A stretch of 64,000 nt of DNA from Actinomadura physcomitrii (GTDB lineage Bacteria > Actinomycetota > Actinomycetes > Streptosporangiales > Streptosporangiaceae): positions 1 through 64,000 of the forward strand of contig NZ_WBMS02000035.1 in assembly GCF_008923205.2 (NCBI RefSeq), written 5' to 3'. Under the pieces are notes generated by a model. The model saw only the letters and a list, made by a program, of their open reading frames with translations, ran no database searches and was not told the origin of the DNA. The position numbers and the translations under genes are program-made. Of the stretch, positions 40,339 to 48,960 are shown in pieces (within the stretch, counting starts at the first letter, position 1; every line of letters begins with the position of its first letter).

Positions 40339-41541
40339 ATGGCGGACGTCTACGACCCGTTCGATCCCGCGTTCCAGGCCGACCCGTATCCCGCGTACCG
40401 GCGGCTGCGCGACGAGGACCCCGTCCACCACCATGACGACCCGCCGTTCTGGGCGCTGTCGCGGTTCGAGGACATCTGGGCGGCGACGCGCGACGCGGAG
40501 ACGTTCTCGTCCGCGCAGGGCCTGACGTTCTACCCGGACGAGATCGGCACGCTGGGCCTCGCGCCGACGATCGTGATGCTGGATCCGCCGCGCCACACCG
40601 TCCTGCGCCGCCTGGTGAGCCACGGGTTCACTCCGCGCCGGATCGCGGGGCTGGAGGACATGCTGCGCGGGTTCGTCCGGGAGAACATCGCGCGGATGGA
40701 GCGCAAGGCCGCCGACGGGGAGACCCCGGACCTGCACGCCGACTTCTCCGCGCCGCTGCCGACGTTCGCGCTGGCGCACCTGCTCGGCGTCCCGGAGGCG
40801 GACCGGGCGCGGTTCACCCCGTGGGTGCGGGCGCTGACGACGCTGCAGGACGACGGGTTCGACCTGAAGGCGCTCAAGGACGACGCGGTCGCCGCCGTCG
40901 GGGAGATGTTCGAGTACTTCACCGGCGTGATCCAGGCCCGCCGGGACGACCCGTCCGACGATCTGATCAGCGCGCTGACGGTGGCCGAGGTCGACGGGGA
41001 GCGCCTGACCGACTGGGACATCCTCGGGTTCTGCTTCGTGATGGTCGCGGGCGGCAACGACACGACCGCGAACCTGATCTCGCACGGCGTCATGCTGCTG
41101 GACACCGACCACGCGCAGCGCGAGCGGCTCGCGTCCGACTTCTCGCTGATCCCGAACGCGCTGCTGGAGTTCCTGCGGCTGGAGGCGTCCGTGCAGGCGC
41201 TCGGCCGGACGACGACGCGGCCGGTCGCGGTCCGCGGCACCGAGATTCCCGCGGGGCAGAAGGTGATGATGCTGTTCGGGTCCGCGAACCGGGACGAGCG
41301 GGAGTTCGGCGCGTCCGCCGGCGAACTGGACGTCACCCGGGAGATCCCGCGCCACCTGGGCTTCTCCAGCGGCGTCCACTTCTGCATCGGCTCGCACCTG
41401 GCGAAGCTCCAGGCGCGCGTCGCGCTGGAGGAGCTGCTCCGGGCGCATCCCCATGCGGGGGTGGACCTGGCGAACGCCCAGCGCATCGCGTCCCCGTTCA
41501 CCCGCGGCTGGATCGGCCTCCCGGCGACGGGCATCGGGTAG
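40339..41541 (+). CDS. Cytochrome P450
   Basis: 400 aa, typical of soluble actinobacterial P450s. I-helix VAGGNDTTANL, ExxR in EFLRLEASVQ, and haem-binding LGFSSGVHFCIGSHLAKLQ are intact. GGGAGG lies eight bases before the ATG. Electron partners are not adjacent. It is divergent from a TetR gene with a shared operator-like dyad, which suggests substrate-inducible expression. It stops three bases from the convergent kinase gene. The substrate is unknown. Confidence 0.9.
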   Translation: MADVYDPFDPAFQADPYPAYRRLRDEDPVHHHDDPPFWALSRFEDIWAATRDAETFSSAQGLTFYPDEIGTLGLAPTIVMLDPPRHTVLRRLVSHGFTPRRIAGLEDMLRGFVRENIARMERKAADGETPDLHADFSAPLPTFALAHLLGVPEADRARFTPWVRALTTLQDDGFDLKALKDDAVAAVGEMFEYFTGVIQARRDDPSDDLISALTVAEVDGERLTDWDILGFCFVMVAGGNDTTANLISHGVMLLDTDHAQRERLASDFSLIPNALLEFLRLEASVQALGRTTTRPVAVRGTEIPAGQKVMMLFGSANRDEREFGASAGELDVTREIPRHLGFSSGVHFCIGSHLAKLQARVALEELLRAHPHAGVDLANAQRIASPFTRGWIGLPATGIG

Positions 41542-41544
41542 GGC

Positions 41545-43002
41545 TCAGCCCATGGACGGAACCGTCCCGTACCCGCCGCCGTAGAAGGTCGGCTGGTGCA
41601 TGCAGTTGACGCTGGCGAACTGCCCCTCGGCGGACCGCTCCTGGATGACCTTGCCGTCCAGGGTGATGCTGCAGTGGATGGTCCCGGACTTGATCCCGGT
41701 GTTCCCGCCGACGCTCAGGAACGTGAACCGCGACGCCTTGTACGTCGCGGTCCACGGCGGCTTGACCGTCTGGTTGGTCATGCCGCCGTCCGGCGGCATG
41801 ACCATGACCGACAGGGGCGACACGCTGCCGGTCACCTTGTAGACGATCTTGTGGACGGCGGGCGTGGACGGCGTCGCCGGGACCGACGACGTGGTCGCGG
41901 CCGGAACGGCCGGATCGGCGGGCTCGCGCTCGGCGCCCGTCCCACCGCCGGACGGCAGGACGATGACCGCGAGGGCGCCGGCGGCCACGAGGGCGGCGAC
42001 CCCCGCGCCCGCCGCGATCAGCAGCCGAGGTGCCTGCCTGCCGGCGGGGAGCGGCCCGGTGAGGACGACCGTGCCGGGGTGCGTCGCCGGGCCGGGAAGC
42101 CCCGGCGACGACAGCCTGGCCGGAGGCGGCGCGACCGACGGCGGTACCGCCGTCCATCGCCCCTCCGTCCGGAGGAAGGACGCGACGGCGGCGGCGCTCG
42201 CGGGTCGCCGGTCCACGTCCTTCGCGAGGAGGTCGAGGACGAGGCGTTCGAGGTACGGCGGCACGTCCGCGCGGACGGCGCTCACCCGCGGCGGCGGCTC
42301 GTTCAGGTGCGCGTACATCAGGCCGGGCATGCCGGAGCCGGAGCGGAAGGGAGGCCCGCCGGTGAGCATCTCGTGCAGGACGCACCCGAACGCGTACAGG
42401 TCGGACCGGAAGTCGGCGGCCTCCCCCCGGTACTGCTCCGGGGCCATGTAGAGCGGGGTGCCGACGGACCCGCCGTCCTGGGTGAGCCGCGTCGCGGCGT
42501 CCGCGAGGCCGGCGATGCCGAAGTCGCACAGCTTGAGGCGCCCGTCGGCGAGCACGAACAGGTTCGCGGGCTTGATGTCGCGGTGCACGATGCCGCGCGA
42601 GTGCGCGGCGGCGAGGGCGTCGGCGATCTGGACGGCGAGGCCGGCGGCCTCGGCGATCGGGAGCCCGCCCGGGCGGCGGCGCATGACGGTCCGGAGGTCC
42701 TCCCCTTCGAGGAGCTCCATCACCAGGTACGCCAGGCCGTCCTCGGTGCGGCCGACGTCGAACACGACCATGATGCCGGGGTGCTGGAGCGCGGCGGTGG
42801 CCTCCGCCTCACGCTCGAACCGCTCCATCGCGCCGGGCACGTCCGCCAGCTCGGCGGGCAGCGCCTTCACGGCGACCGGGCGGCGCAACCTGGTGTCGAC
42901 GGCGCGCCAGACCTCGCCCATGCCGCCGCGGCCGATCAGGCCCTCCAGCCGGTACCGGCCGCCGAGTTCGGTTCCGGCGGCGAGCCGCGGCCCGTCCGTC
43001 AT
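41545..43002 (-). CDS. Membrane Ser/Thr protein kinase with MmpS-like extracellular domain
   Basis: 485 aa. Kinase domain (about 15-275): IGRGGMGEVW, VAVKALPAEL, HRDIKPANLFVL, CDFGIAGL and GTPLYMAPEQYRG. A Pro-rich linker precedes one transmembrane helix (about 326-348, LLIAAGAGVAALVAAGALAVIV). The outer part, IVYKVTGSVSPLSVMV to FASVNCMHQP, resembles the beta-sandwich of MmpS-type proteins, with two cysteines that may bond. It would be an envelope-sensing kinase. GGGAGGCGG lies before the ATG. The MmpS likeness is my reading of motif spacing and is not certain. Confidence 0.85.
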   Translation of the reverse strand: MTDGPRLAAGTELGGRYRLEGLIGRGGMGEVWRAVDTRLRRPVAVKALPAELADVPGAMERFEREAEATAALQHPGIMVVFDVGRTEDGLAYLVMELLEGEDLRTVMRRRPGGLPIAEAAGLAVQIADALAAAHSRGIVHRDIKPANLFVLADGRLKLCDFGIAGLADAATRLTQDGGSVGTPLYMAPEQYRGEAADFRSDLYAFGCVLHEMLTGGPPFRSGSGMPGLMYAHLNEPPPRVSAVRADVPPYLERLVLDLLAKDVDRRPASAAAVASFLRTEGRWTAVPPSVAPPPARLSSPGLPGPATHPGTVVLTGPLPAGRQAPRLLIAAGAGVAALVAAGALAVIVLPSGGGTGAEREPADPAVPAATTSSVPATPSTPAVHKIVYKVTGSVSPLSVMVMPPDGGMTNQTVKPPWTATYKASRFTFLSVGGNTGIKSGTIHCSITLDGKVIQERSAEGQFASVNCMHQPTFYGGGYGTVPSMG

Positions 43003-43089
43003 GCCCGCCTCCCGGCGGCCTTCGCGCTCACGATCCGATTATGCGTTCAGACGAACGGCATTGTCCATTTGATTGAGCCCAGATGGGCG

Positions 43090-44721
43090 TCAGCCCATGT
43101 GCGGGTACCGGTGGTCGGTCGGCGGGACGAACGTCTCCTTGATCGAGCGCGGGGACGTCCAGCGCAGCAGGTTGAACACCGAGCCGGCCTTGTCGTTGGT
43201 GCCGGACGCGCGCGCCCCGCCGAACGGCTGCTGCCCGACGACGGCGCCGGTCGGCTTGTCGTTGACGTAGAAGTTCCCTGCCGCGTACCGCAGCACCTCG
43301 GCGGCGTGCGCGATCGCGGCCCGGTCCGTCGCGATGACGGCGCCGGTCAGCGCGTAGTCGGCGACCGACTCCATCTGCGCGAGCATCTCCTCGTACCGGT
43401 CGTCGTCGTAGACGTGGACGCCGAGGATCGGCCCGAAGTACTCGGTCGTGAAGATCTCGTTCTCCGGGTCGCCGGACACCAGCACGGTCGGCCGGACGAA
43501 GTACCCGACCGAGTCGTCGTAGGAGCCCCCGGCGACGATCTCGACCGACGGGTCCTGCTTCGCCCGGTCGATCGCGGCCCTGCTCTTGGCGAACGCCCGC
43601 TCGTCGATCACCGCGCCCATGAAGTTCGACAGGTCGGACACGTCGCCCATGGTCAGGCCCTCGACCTCGTCCGCGAACCGCTCCTTGAACCCGTTCTCCC
43701 AGATGGAGCGCGGGATGTAGGCGCGGGACGCGGCGGAGCACTTCTGCCCCTGGTACTCGAACGCGCCGCGCACCAGGACGGTCTTCAGCACGTCCGGGTC
43801 GGCGGACGGGTGGGCGACCACGAAGTCCTTGCCGCCGGTCTCCCCCACGAGCCGCGGGTAGCTCCGGAACTTCTCGATGTTGGTGCCGACCGTCTTCCAC
43901 AGGTGCTGGAACGTCGCCGTCGACCCGGTGAAGTGGATCCCGGCGAGCTCCGGGTGGGCCAGCGCGACCTCGGAGACCGCGAGGCCGTCGCCCGTCACGA
44001 GGTTGATGACGCCCGGCGGGAGCCCCGCCTCCTCCAGCAGCCGCATGGTCAGCACCGCCGCGTACGTCTGCGTCGGCGACGGCTTCCACACCACGACGTT
44101 GCCCATCAGCGCGGGCGCGGTCGGCAGGTTCGCGGCGATCGCGGTGAAGTTGAACGGGGTGATCGCGTAGACGAACCCCTCCAGCGGCCGCAGGTCCGAC
44201 CGGTTCCACACGCCCGGACTGCTGATCGGCTGCTCGGCGAGCAGCCGCCGCGCGTAGCTCACGTTGAACCGCCAGAAGTCGACCAGCTCGCACGGGCTGT
44301 CGATCTCCGCCTGCTGGACGGTCTTGGACTGCCCGAGCATCGTCGCGGCGAGGATCGTCTCCCGCCACGGTCCGGCGAGCAGGTCGGCGGCGCGCAGGAA
44401 GACCGCGGCGCGCTCGTCGAACGGCAGCGCCCGCCATTTCGGCGCGGCCTCCAGCGCGGCGGCGATCGCGTCGCGGGCGTCGTCCGCCGTCGCGGTCCCG
44501 AACGTCCCGAGCACCGACGCGTGCTTGTGCGGCTGCACCACGGCGACCTTCGCGCCGGCGCCGAGCCGCCGCTCGCCGCCGATCGTCATGGGCAGGTCGA
44601 TCGGGGCCTCGGCGGTCAGCTCGGCGAGCCTCGCCTCCAGCCGGGCCCGCTCGGCGCTGCCGGGCGCGTACCCGCGCACCGGCTCGTTGGCGGGCGTCGG
44701 AACGGTGGTCACGGCGTCCAT
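43090..44721 (-). CDS. pruA: L-glutamate gamma-semialdehyde dehydrogenase (P5C dehydrogenase)
   Basis: 543 aa aldehyde dehydrogenase of the PruA/RocA type, the second step of proline breakdown: it oxidises glutamate semialdehyde to glutamate with NAD. TPFNFTAIAANLPTAPALMG, the Glu in LVGETGGKDF, the catalytic Cys in YQGQKCSAASRAY and EYFGPILGVHVY are present. AGGAGG precedes the ATG. It follows the proline dehydrogenase gene by 16 bases on the same strand, so the two form an operon in which the intermediate can be passed on. A PucR-type regulator lies divergent upstream. Confidence 0.93.
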   Translation of the reverse strand: MDAVTTVPTPANEPVRGYAPGSAERARLEARLAELTAEAPIDLPMTIGGERRLGAGAKVAVVQPHKHASVLGTFGTATADDARDAIAAALEAAPKWRALPFDERAAVFLRAADLLAGPWRETILAATMLGQSKTVQQAEIDSPCELVDFWRFNVSYARRLLAEQPISSPGVWNRSDLRPLEGFVYAITPFNFTAIAANLPTAPALMGNVVVWKPSPTQTYAAVLTMRLLEEAGLPPGVINLVTGDGLAVSEVALAHPELAGIHFTGSTATFQHLWKTVGTNIEKFRSYPRLVGETGGKDFVVAHPSADPDVLKTVLVRGAFEYQGQKCSAASRAYIPRSIWENGFKERFADEVEGLTMGDVSDLSNFMGAVIDERAFAKSRAAIDRAKQDPSVEIVAGGSYDDSVGYFVRPTVLVSGDPENEIFTTEYFGPILGVHVYDDDRYEEMLAQMESVADYALTGAVIATDRAAIAHAAEVLRYAAGNFYVNDKPTGAVVGQQPFGGARASGTNDKAGSVFNLLRWTSPRSIKETFVPPTDHRYPHMG

Positions 44722-44737
44722 GAAGGGGGCCTCCTCA

Positions 44738-45652
44738 TCAGCGAGAGACGAAAGAACGAAGGAAGAACACGAGGTTGGCGGGACGCTCGGCCAGGCGGCG
44801 CATGAAGTAGCCGTACCAGTCGCTCCCGTACGGCACGTAGACCCGCATCCGGTGGTCCCGCGCGAGCCGCCGCTGCTCACCGGCCCGAATGCCGTAGAGC
44901 ATCTGGAACTCGTACGAATCGGCCGGCCGCTCGTTGACGACGGCGAGCGTCCGCGCGATGTCGATGATCCGCGGATCGTGGCTGCCGACCATCGGGTACC
45001 CGTCGCCCGCCATGAGCACCCGGAGCCCGCGCACATAGGCCCGGTCGACCTCGGCCCTGCTCTCGAACGCGACCGACGCCGGCTCCGCGTAGGCGCCCTT
45101 GACGAGCCGGACCCGCGAGCCCTCGTGCGCCAGGTCCCGCAGGTCGCCCTCGGTCCGGCGCAGCATCGCCTGGATCGCCACCCCGGTCCGCGGGAAGTCG
45201 GCGCGCAGCTTGCCGAGGATCTCCAGCGTGGAGTCCACGGTCGTGTGGTCCTCCATGTCCAGCGTGACGGTCATGCCGACCCGTTCCGCCGCCGCGCAGA
45301 TCTCCCGGGCATGGTCGAGCGCGAGATCACCGGGCAGCGCCTGCCCGAGCGCGGACAGCTTCACCGACGCGTCCGCGCCCTCCGCCAGCCCGCCCCCGGC
45401 GAAGACCTCGAACATCGCCAGGTAGGCGTCCCGGGTCGCCTCCGCCTGCGCCCGCTCGCGCGTGTACTCGCCCAGATGATCGAGCGTGACGCGCAGCCCG
45501 TCCCCGGTCAGCCCCCTGACCGCCCGGACGGCGGCGTCCAGATCCTCCCCGGCGACGAACCGGTCGACGACACGCCGCGTCAGCGGCAGGGAGGTCACGA
45601 GGCCGCGCACGCGCTCACTGCGCGCGGCGGCGAGGAGAACGGGACCGAGCAT
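44738..45652 (-). CDS. putB: Proline dehydrogenase, monofunctional
   Basis: 304 aa FAD enzyme, the short form used by actinobacteria and Bacillus. It oxidises proline to pyrroline-5-carboxylate and passes electrons to the respiratory chain. VSLDMED-like strand (TVTLDMEDHTTVD), LRRTEGDL, RLVKGAYAEP, GSHDPRII and YEFQMLYGIR are conserved. The ATG at 45652 fits family length; a longer frame upstream is unsupported. It is the first gene of the put pair and starts 101 bases from the divergent regulator. Confidence 0.93.
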   Translation of the reverse strand: MLGPVLLAAARSERVRGLVTSLPLTRRVVDRFVAGEDLDAAVRAVRGLTGDGLRVTLDHLGEYTRERAQAEATRDAYLAMFEVFAGGGLAEGADASVKLSALGQALPGDLALDHAREICAAAERVGMTVTLDMEDHTTVDSTLEILGKLRADFPRTGVAIQAMLRRTEGDLRDLAHEGSRVRLVKGAYAEPASVAFESRAEVDRAYVRGLRVLMAGDGYPMVGSHDPRIIDIARTLAVVNERPADSYEFQMLYGIRAGEQRRLARDHRMRVYVPYGSDWYGYFMRRLAERPANLVFFLRSFVSR

Positions 45653-45753
45653 CAGGGGCCTCCTATCGACACCTCGACGGTAGGAACCCGGCCCCCGCAC
45701 CGCGTATAGTCAAATGCCACTTTCAATCAGCAGCATCTTCATACAAATGTCCT

Positions 45754-46848
45754 ATGGCTCCTGATCTGCAAGAGATCGTGGAACTCGCCGCCGACCTTCT
45801 CGGCGCCCCCGCGACCCTGGAGGACCGCGACTTCCACCTCGTCGCCTACGCCGCGCACGGCGACACGATCGACCCCGTCCGGATGGACTCGATCCTGCAC
45901 CGCCGCGCGACCGAGGCCGTCCGCACCCGGTTCGAGTCCTACGGCATCGCCCGCGCCACCGGGCCCGTCCGCATCCCCGCCGACCACTCCCTCGGCCAGC
46001 TCGGCCGGCTCTGCCTGCCCGTCCGCTGGAGCAACGTCACCTACGGCTACCTCTGGCTGCTCGACGACCAGGAGCGCATCACCGACGCCTCCCGCGCCAT
46101 GCCGCTCTGCGAGCGCGCCGGCCTCCTCATGGCCCGCCAGGCCCGCGAGCGCGACGACCTCGGCTGGAAGGTCGCCGACCTCCTGTCGGCCCAGCCGGAC
46201 GTCCGCGCGCAGGCCGCCAACGAGCTCGCCGAGGCCGGCGTCCCCGACCCGCCGCTCGCCGTCGCCGTCCTGCGCGGCCCGAGCAGCGACCCGCTCAACC
46301 CGTGGCTGCTCCCCCACTCCGTCCTCACCACGCTCTGGCAGCGCGACCACGTCCTGGTGATCCCGGCGTCGGCGTCCCCGCACACCGTCGTCGACCGGGC
46401 CCGCCGCCTCCTGGAGGAGCGCACCCCACCCGTCCACGCGGGCTTCTTCTCCCCCTGCCCCACCCTGGAGACCGTCCACGAGGGCTGGCTGCGCGCCCGC
46501 GTCGCCGCCCGCACCGCCGCCCCCGGCGAGACCCGCGACTGGACGTCCCTAGGCGTCCTGCGCCTCCTGCGCGCCGCGGGCGACGAGGCGCTCACCCAGA
46601 CCACCCGGACTCCGGGCACCGAGGCCCTCCTCAACTACCCCGACCTGGCCCTCACCGCCCGCACCTACCTGGACCTGGCGGGCAACGTCCAGAGAACAGC
46701 TCGAACCCTGAACATCCACCGCCAGACCCTCTACCACCGCCTCCGCCGCATCGAGGAACTGACGGCCCTGACCCTCGCCGACGGTCAGGACCGCCTGACC
46801 CTCCACCTGGCCCTCACCCTCGCCCCGCACCTCCAGCAGGACGACTGA
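45754..46848 (+). CDS. PucR-type regulator, probable proline utilisation activator
   Basis: 364 aa. A sensory N-terminal half of the kind seen in PucR/CdaR proteins is followed by a C-terminal helix-turn-helix (LDLAGNVQRTARTLNIHRQT, then LYHRLRRIEELT). PucR-type proteins divergent from proline dehydrogenase genes activate them in response to proline in several actinobacteria. The position here, with a shared 101-base intergenic region, supports that role. The stop TGA directly abuts the TCA of the convergent acyl-CoA synthetase gene (TGATCA). Confidence 0.85.
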   Translation: MAPDLQEIVELAADLLGAPATLEDRDFHLVAYAAHGDTIDPVRMDSILHRRATEAVRTRFESYGIARATGPVRIPADHSLGQLGRLCLPVRWSNVTYGYLWLLDDQERITDASRAMPLCERAGLLMARQARERDDLGWKVADLLSAQPDVRAQAANELAEAGVPDPPLAVAVLRGPSSDPLNPWLLPHSVLTTLWQRDHVLVIPASASPHTVVDRARRLLEERTPPVHAGFFSPCPTLETVHEGWLRARVAARTAAPGETRDWTSLGVLRLLRAAGDEALTQTTRTPGTEALLNYPDLALTARTYLDLAGNVQRTARTLNIHRQTLYHRLRRIEELTALTLADGQDRLTLHLALTLAPHLQQDD

Positions 46849-48411
46849 TCAGGACTCCGCCAGCCCGGCGTGCATGCTCCGCAGCTCGCGTTTGAGGATC
46901 TTGCCGCTGGGGTTCTTCGGCAGGGACTCCGCCAGCACCACGTACTTCGGCCGCTTGTACCCCGCGAGCCGCTCCCGCACGTGCGCGTGCACATCGTCGA
47001 CGCTCAGCGCGGCCCCCGGCCTGGGCACCACCACCGCCGTGACGGCCTCGATCCACCGCGGATGCGCGATCCCGAACACCGCGACCTCGGCGACCCCGTC
47101 CAGCTCGTAGATCGCCTCCTCGACCTCGCGGCTGGCGACGTTCTCCCCGCCCGTCTTGATCATGTCCTTCTTCCGGTCGACCACCGACAGGTAGCCGTCC
47201 TCGGTCATGACCCCGAGGTCCCCCGAGTGGAACCACCCGCCCCGGAACGCCTCCTCGGTCTTGGCCTCGTCGTTGTAGTACCCCAGGGCCGCGTGCGGGC
47301 TCCGGTGGACGATCTCGCCGACCTCCCCCGCCGCCACGGGATTCCCGAGGTCGTCGACGAGGATCGTCTCCACGTTGATGGCCGCCCGCCCCGCGCTGCC
47401 GGCTCGCTCCAGTTGCTCGTCCGGACGCAGGATCGTCGCGAGCGGCGCCATCTCCGTCTGCCCGTAGAAGTTCCACAGCCGCACGTCCGGCAGCCGCCGC
47501 AGCAGTTCCCGCAGCACCTCCACCGGCATCGCGGACGCCCCGTAGTACCCCTTCCGCAGGCTCGAAAGATCCCGCGTCTCGAAATCGGGATGCCGCAGCA
47601 GCGAGATCCACACCGTCGGGGGGCAGAACAGCTTGGTGACCTTCTCCCGCTCGATCGTCTCCAAAAGCAGCGCCGGATCGGGCCCCGGCAGGATGACGCT
47701 GGTCGCCCCCAGATAGACATCGACGGAGAAAAAGCAATCAAGCTGCGCGCAGTGGTAGAGCGGCAGCGCGTGCACCTCGACGTCGTCGGCGGCCATCTCC
47801 CCGTCGACGATGCAGCTCACGTACTGGCTGATCAGCGACCGGCTGGTCAGCATCACGCCCTTGGGCCGCGACTCCGTCCCCGACGTGTACATCAGCCGCA
47901 GCGGGTCGTCGTCCCCCACCAGCACGTCGGGCGCCGCGGCTGACCCGTCCCGCCACCAGCCGTCGACGTCCTCCCACCCCGCAGGGCCGTCCCCGATCCG
48001 CGCCCGCACCCCGCCCTCGACACCGGCCGCCGCGAGCGCCTTCTCCGCCACGGGCACCAGCGCGCCCTCGGCCACGATCCCGCAAGCACCCGAATGCCCG
48101 AGGATGTAGCCGATCTCGTCGGCGCCCAGCATGAAGTTGACCGGCACCAGCACCACGCCCAGCTTCGCCGTCGCGAACGCCAGCACCGCGTACTGGAAGC
48201 AGTTGTGCGACAGCAGGGCGAGCCGGTCCCCCTTGCTCAGCCCCCGCCCCGCCAGCGCGTTCGCCGCCCGGTTCACAGCCGCGTCGAACTCCGCGTACGT
48301 GACCCGCAGGTCACCGCTCACCACCGCGAGCTTCCCCGGATACCGCCGAGCCGTCCGGTGCAACAGGTCGCCGTAAGAGTGCTGCCGGGCACGCGCCACC
48401 GCCGAGGACAT
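46849..48411 (-). CDS. Acyl-CoA synthetase (AMP-forming)
   Basis: 520 aa. LMYTSGTESRPKGVMLTSR (phosphate loop), LPLYHCAQLDCF, NFYGQTEMAPLA, GGWFHSGDLGVMTEDGYLS, VVDRKKDMIKTGGENVAS and NPSGKILKREL (final Lys) are complete, so it should be active. The type is that of FadD-like enzymes acting on medium- or long-chain acids. The ATG at 48411 (MSSAVARARQHSYGD) gives the family N-terminus; a longer reading adds 13 residues. Upstream lies the 77-bp tandem repeat region. Confidence 0.9.
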   Translation of the reverse strand: MSSAVARARQHSYGDLLHRTARRYPGKLAVVSGDLRVTYAEFDAAVNRAANALAGRGLSKGDRLALLSHNCFQYAVLAFATAKLGVVLVPVNFMLGADEIGYILGHSGACGIVAEGALVPVAEKALAAAGVEGGVRARIGDGPAGWEDVDGWWRDGSAAAPDVLVGDDDPLRLMYTSGTESRPKGVMLTSRSLISQYVSCIVDGEMAADDVEVHALPLYHCAQLDCFFSVDVYLGATSVILPGPDPALLLETIEREKVTKLFCPPTVWISLLRHPDFETRDLSSLRKGYYGASAMPVEVLRELLRRLPDVRLWNFYGQTEMAPLATILRPDEQLERAGSAGRAAINVETILVDDLGNPVAAGEVGEIVHRSPHAALGYYNDEAKTEEAFRGGWFHSGDLGVMTEDGYLSVVDRKKDMIKTGGENVASREVEEAIYELDGVAEVAVFGIAHPRWIEAVTAVVVPRPGAALSVDDVHAHVRERLAGYKRPKYVVLAESLPKNPSGKILKRELRSMHAGLAES

Positions 48412-48486
48412 CGAACACCACACTTTCCGCTGGTCAGTGACCGAAATCATACCGAACCGGACCGATCACTCCCCCGCACACACATC

Positions 48487-48707
48487 AAGGGCGAAGCCCG
48501 AGGGGGGCAAGGGGCGAAGCCCCAAACACAGAGCGCAGAGCACCAACCCGCACAAACGAATCGAAGGGCGAAGCCCGAGGGGGGCAAGGGGCGAAGCCCC
48601 AAACACAGAGCGCAAAGCACCAACCCGCACAAACGAATCGAAGGGCAAAGCCCGAGGGGGGCAAGGGGCGAAGCCCCAAACACAGAGCGCAGAGCACCAA
48701 CCCGCAC
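48487..48707. repeat. 77-bp tandem repeat, about 2.9 units
   Basis: Units start at 48487, 48564 and 48641; the third is cut after about 67 bases. Each carries two small hairpins, GGGCGAAGCCC and GGGGCGAAGCCCC, and an A-rich spacer. Units differ by single bases (for example GCGCAGAG versus GCGCAAAG). It lies upstream of the acyl-CoA synthetase gene. Confidence 0.9.
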
Positions 48708-48779
48708 CAGCAAGGGGGCGTGGGGGCGGAGCCCCCACACCGGGGGGCTCGGGGGGTCGCCCCCCCGATAAACGGCGAA

Positions 48780-48820
48780 GGGTCCGTGGGGAAGCGCCAA
48801 AGGCGCGACCACACGGACCC
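48780..48820 (-). terminator. Hairpin downstream of initiator tRNA, copy 2
   Basis: GGGTCCGTG/CACGGACCC arms around an inner GCGCC/GGCGC stem, nine bases after the tRNA 3' end. Same structure as copy 1. Confidence 0.6.
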
Positions 48821-48829
48821 TAGGACCCG

Positions 48830-48903
48830 TAGCGGGGGCAGGATTTGAACCTGCGACCTCTGGGTTATGAGCCCAGCGAGCTACCGAACTGCTCCACCCC
48901 GCG
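48830..48903 (-). tRNA. Initiator tRNA-fMet (CAT), copy 2
   Basis: 74 nt, no encoded CCA, anticodon CAT in CTCATAA, three G-C pairs in the anticodon stem and an unpaired C1/U72. It differs from copy 1 at one D-loop base and should be functional. Confidence 0.95.
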
Positions 48904-48914
48904 GTGATGGTTCA

Positions 48915-48943
48915 ACTGTATTGCATGGCGGGGGCGCGGCCAA
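48915..48943 (-). promoter_or_regulatory. Promoter of initiator tRNA, copy 2
   Basis: On the minus strand TTGGCC (48938-48943), a 17-base spacer and TACAGT (48915-48920) lie 11 bases before the tRNA, the same geometry as copy 1 with unrelated sequence. Confidence 0.6.
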
Positions 48944-48960
48944 ATCGGTTTCGGCGGGGG

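Larger units (their letters stand above)
48412..48829. other. Gene-free repeat-rich stretch between acyl-CoA synthetase and tRNA
   Basis: No gene is supported here. It contains the 77-bp tandem array (48487-48707), the GTGGGGGCGGAGCCCCCAC hairpin, the G6-TCG-C7 palindrome and the tRNA-distal hairpin. Open frames crossing it on several strands simply follow the repeat period. The stretch from here to the protease gene at 48961 contains only the tRNA and its promoter. Confidence 0.6.
48720..48909. repeat. Initiator-tRNA cassette, copy 2
   Basis: Near-identical to 39402-39592, with two or three homopolymer-length differences and two single-base changes. On the left it joins the tandem repeat array, on the right the unique promoter of tRNA copy 2. 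Confidence 0.85.

Noticed and set aside
48487..48707. CRISPR array
   Set aside because: Units are nearly identical over their entire 77 bp with no variable spacers, and no cas genes are present.
48437..48823. Repetitive peptide reading across the 77-bp tandem array
   Set aside because: 77 is not a multiple of three, so the repeat is read in all frames in turn. There is no ribosome-binding site, and the codons are dictated by the hairpins.
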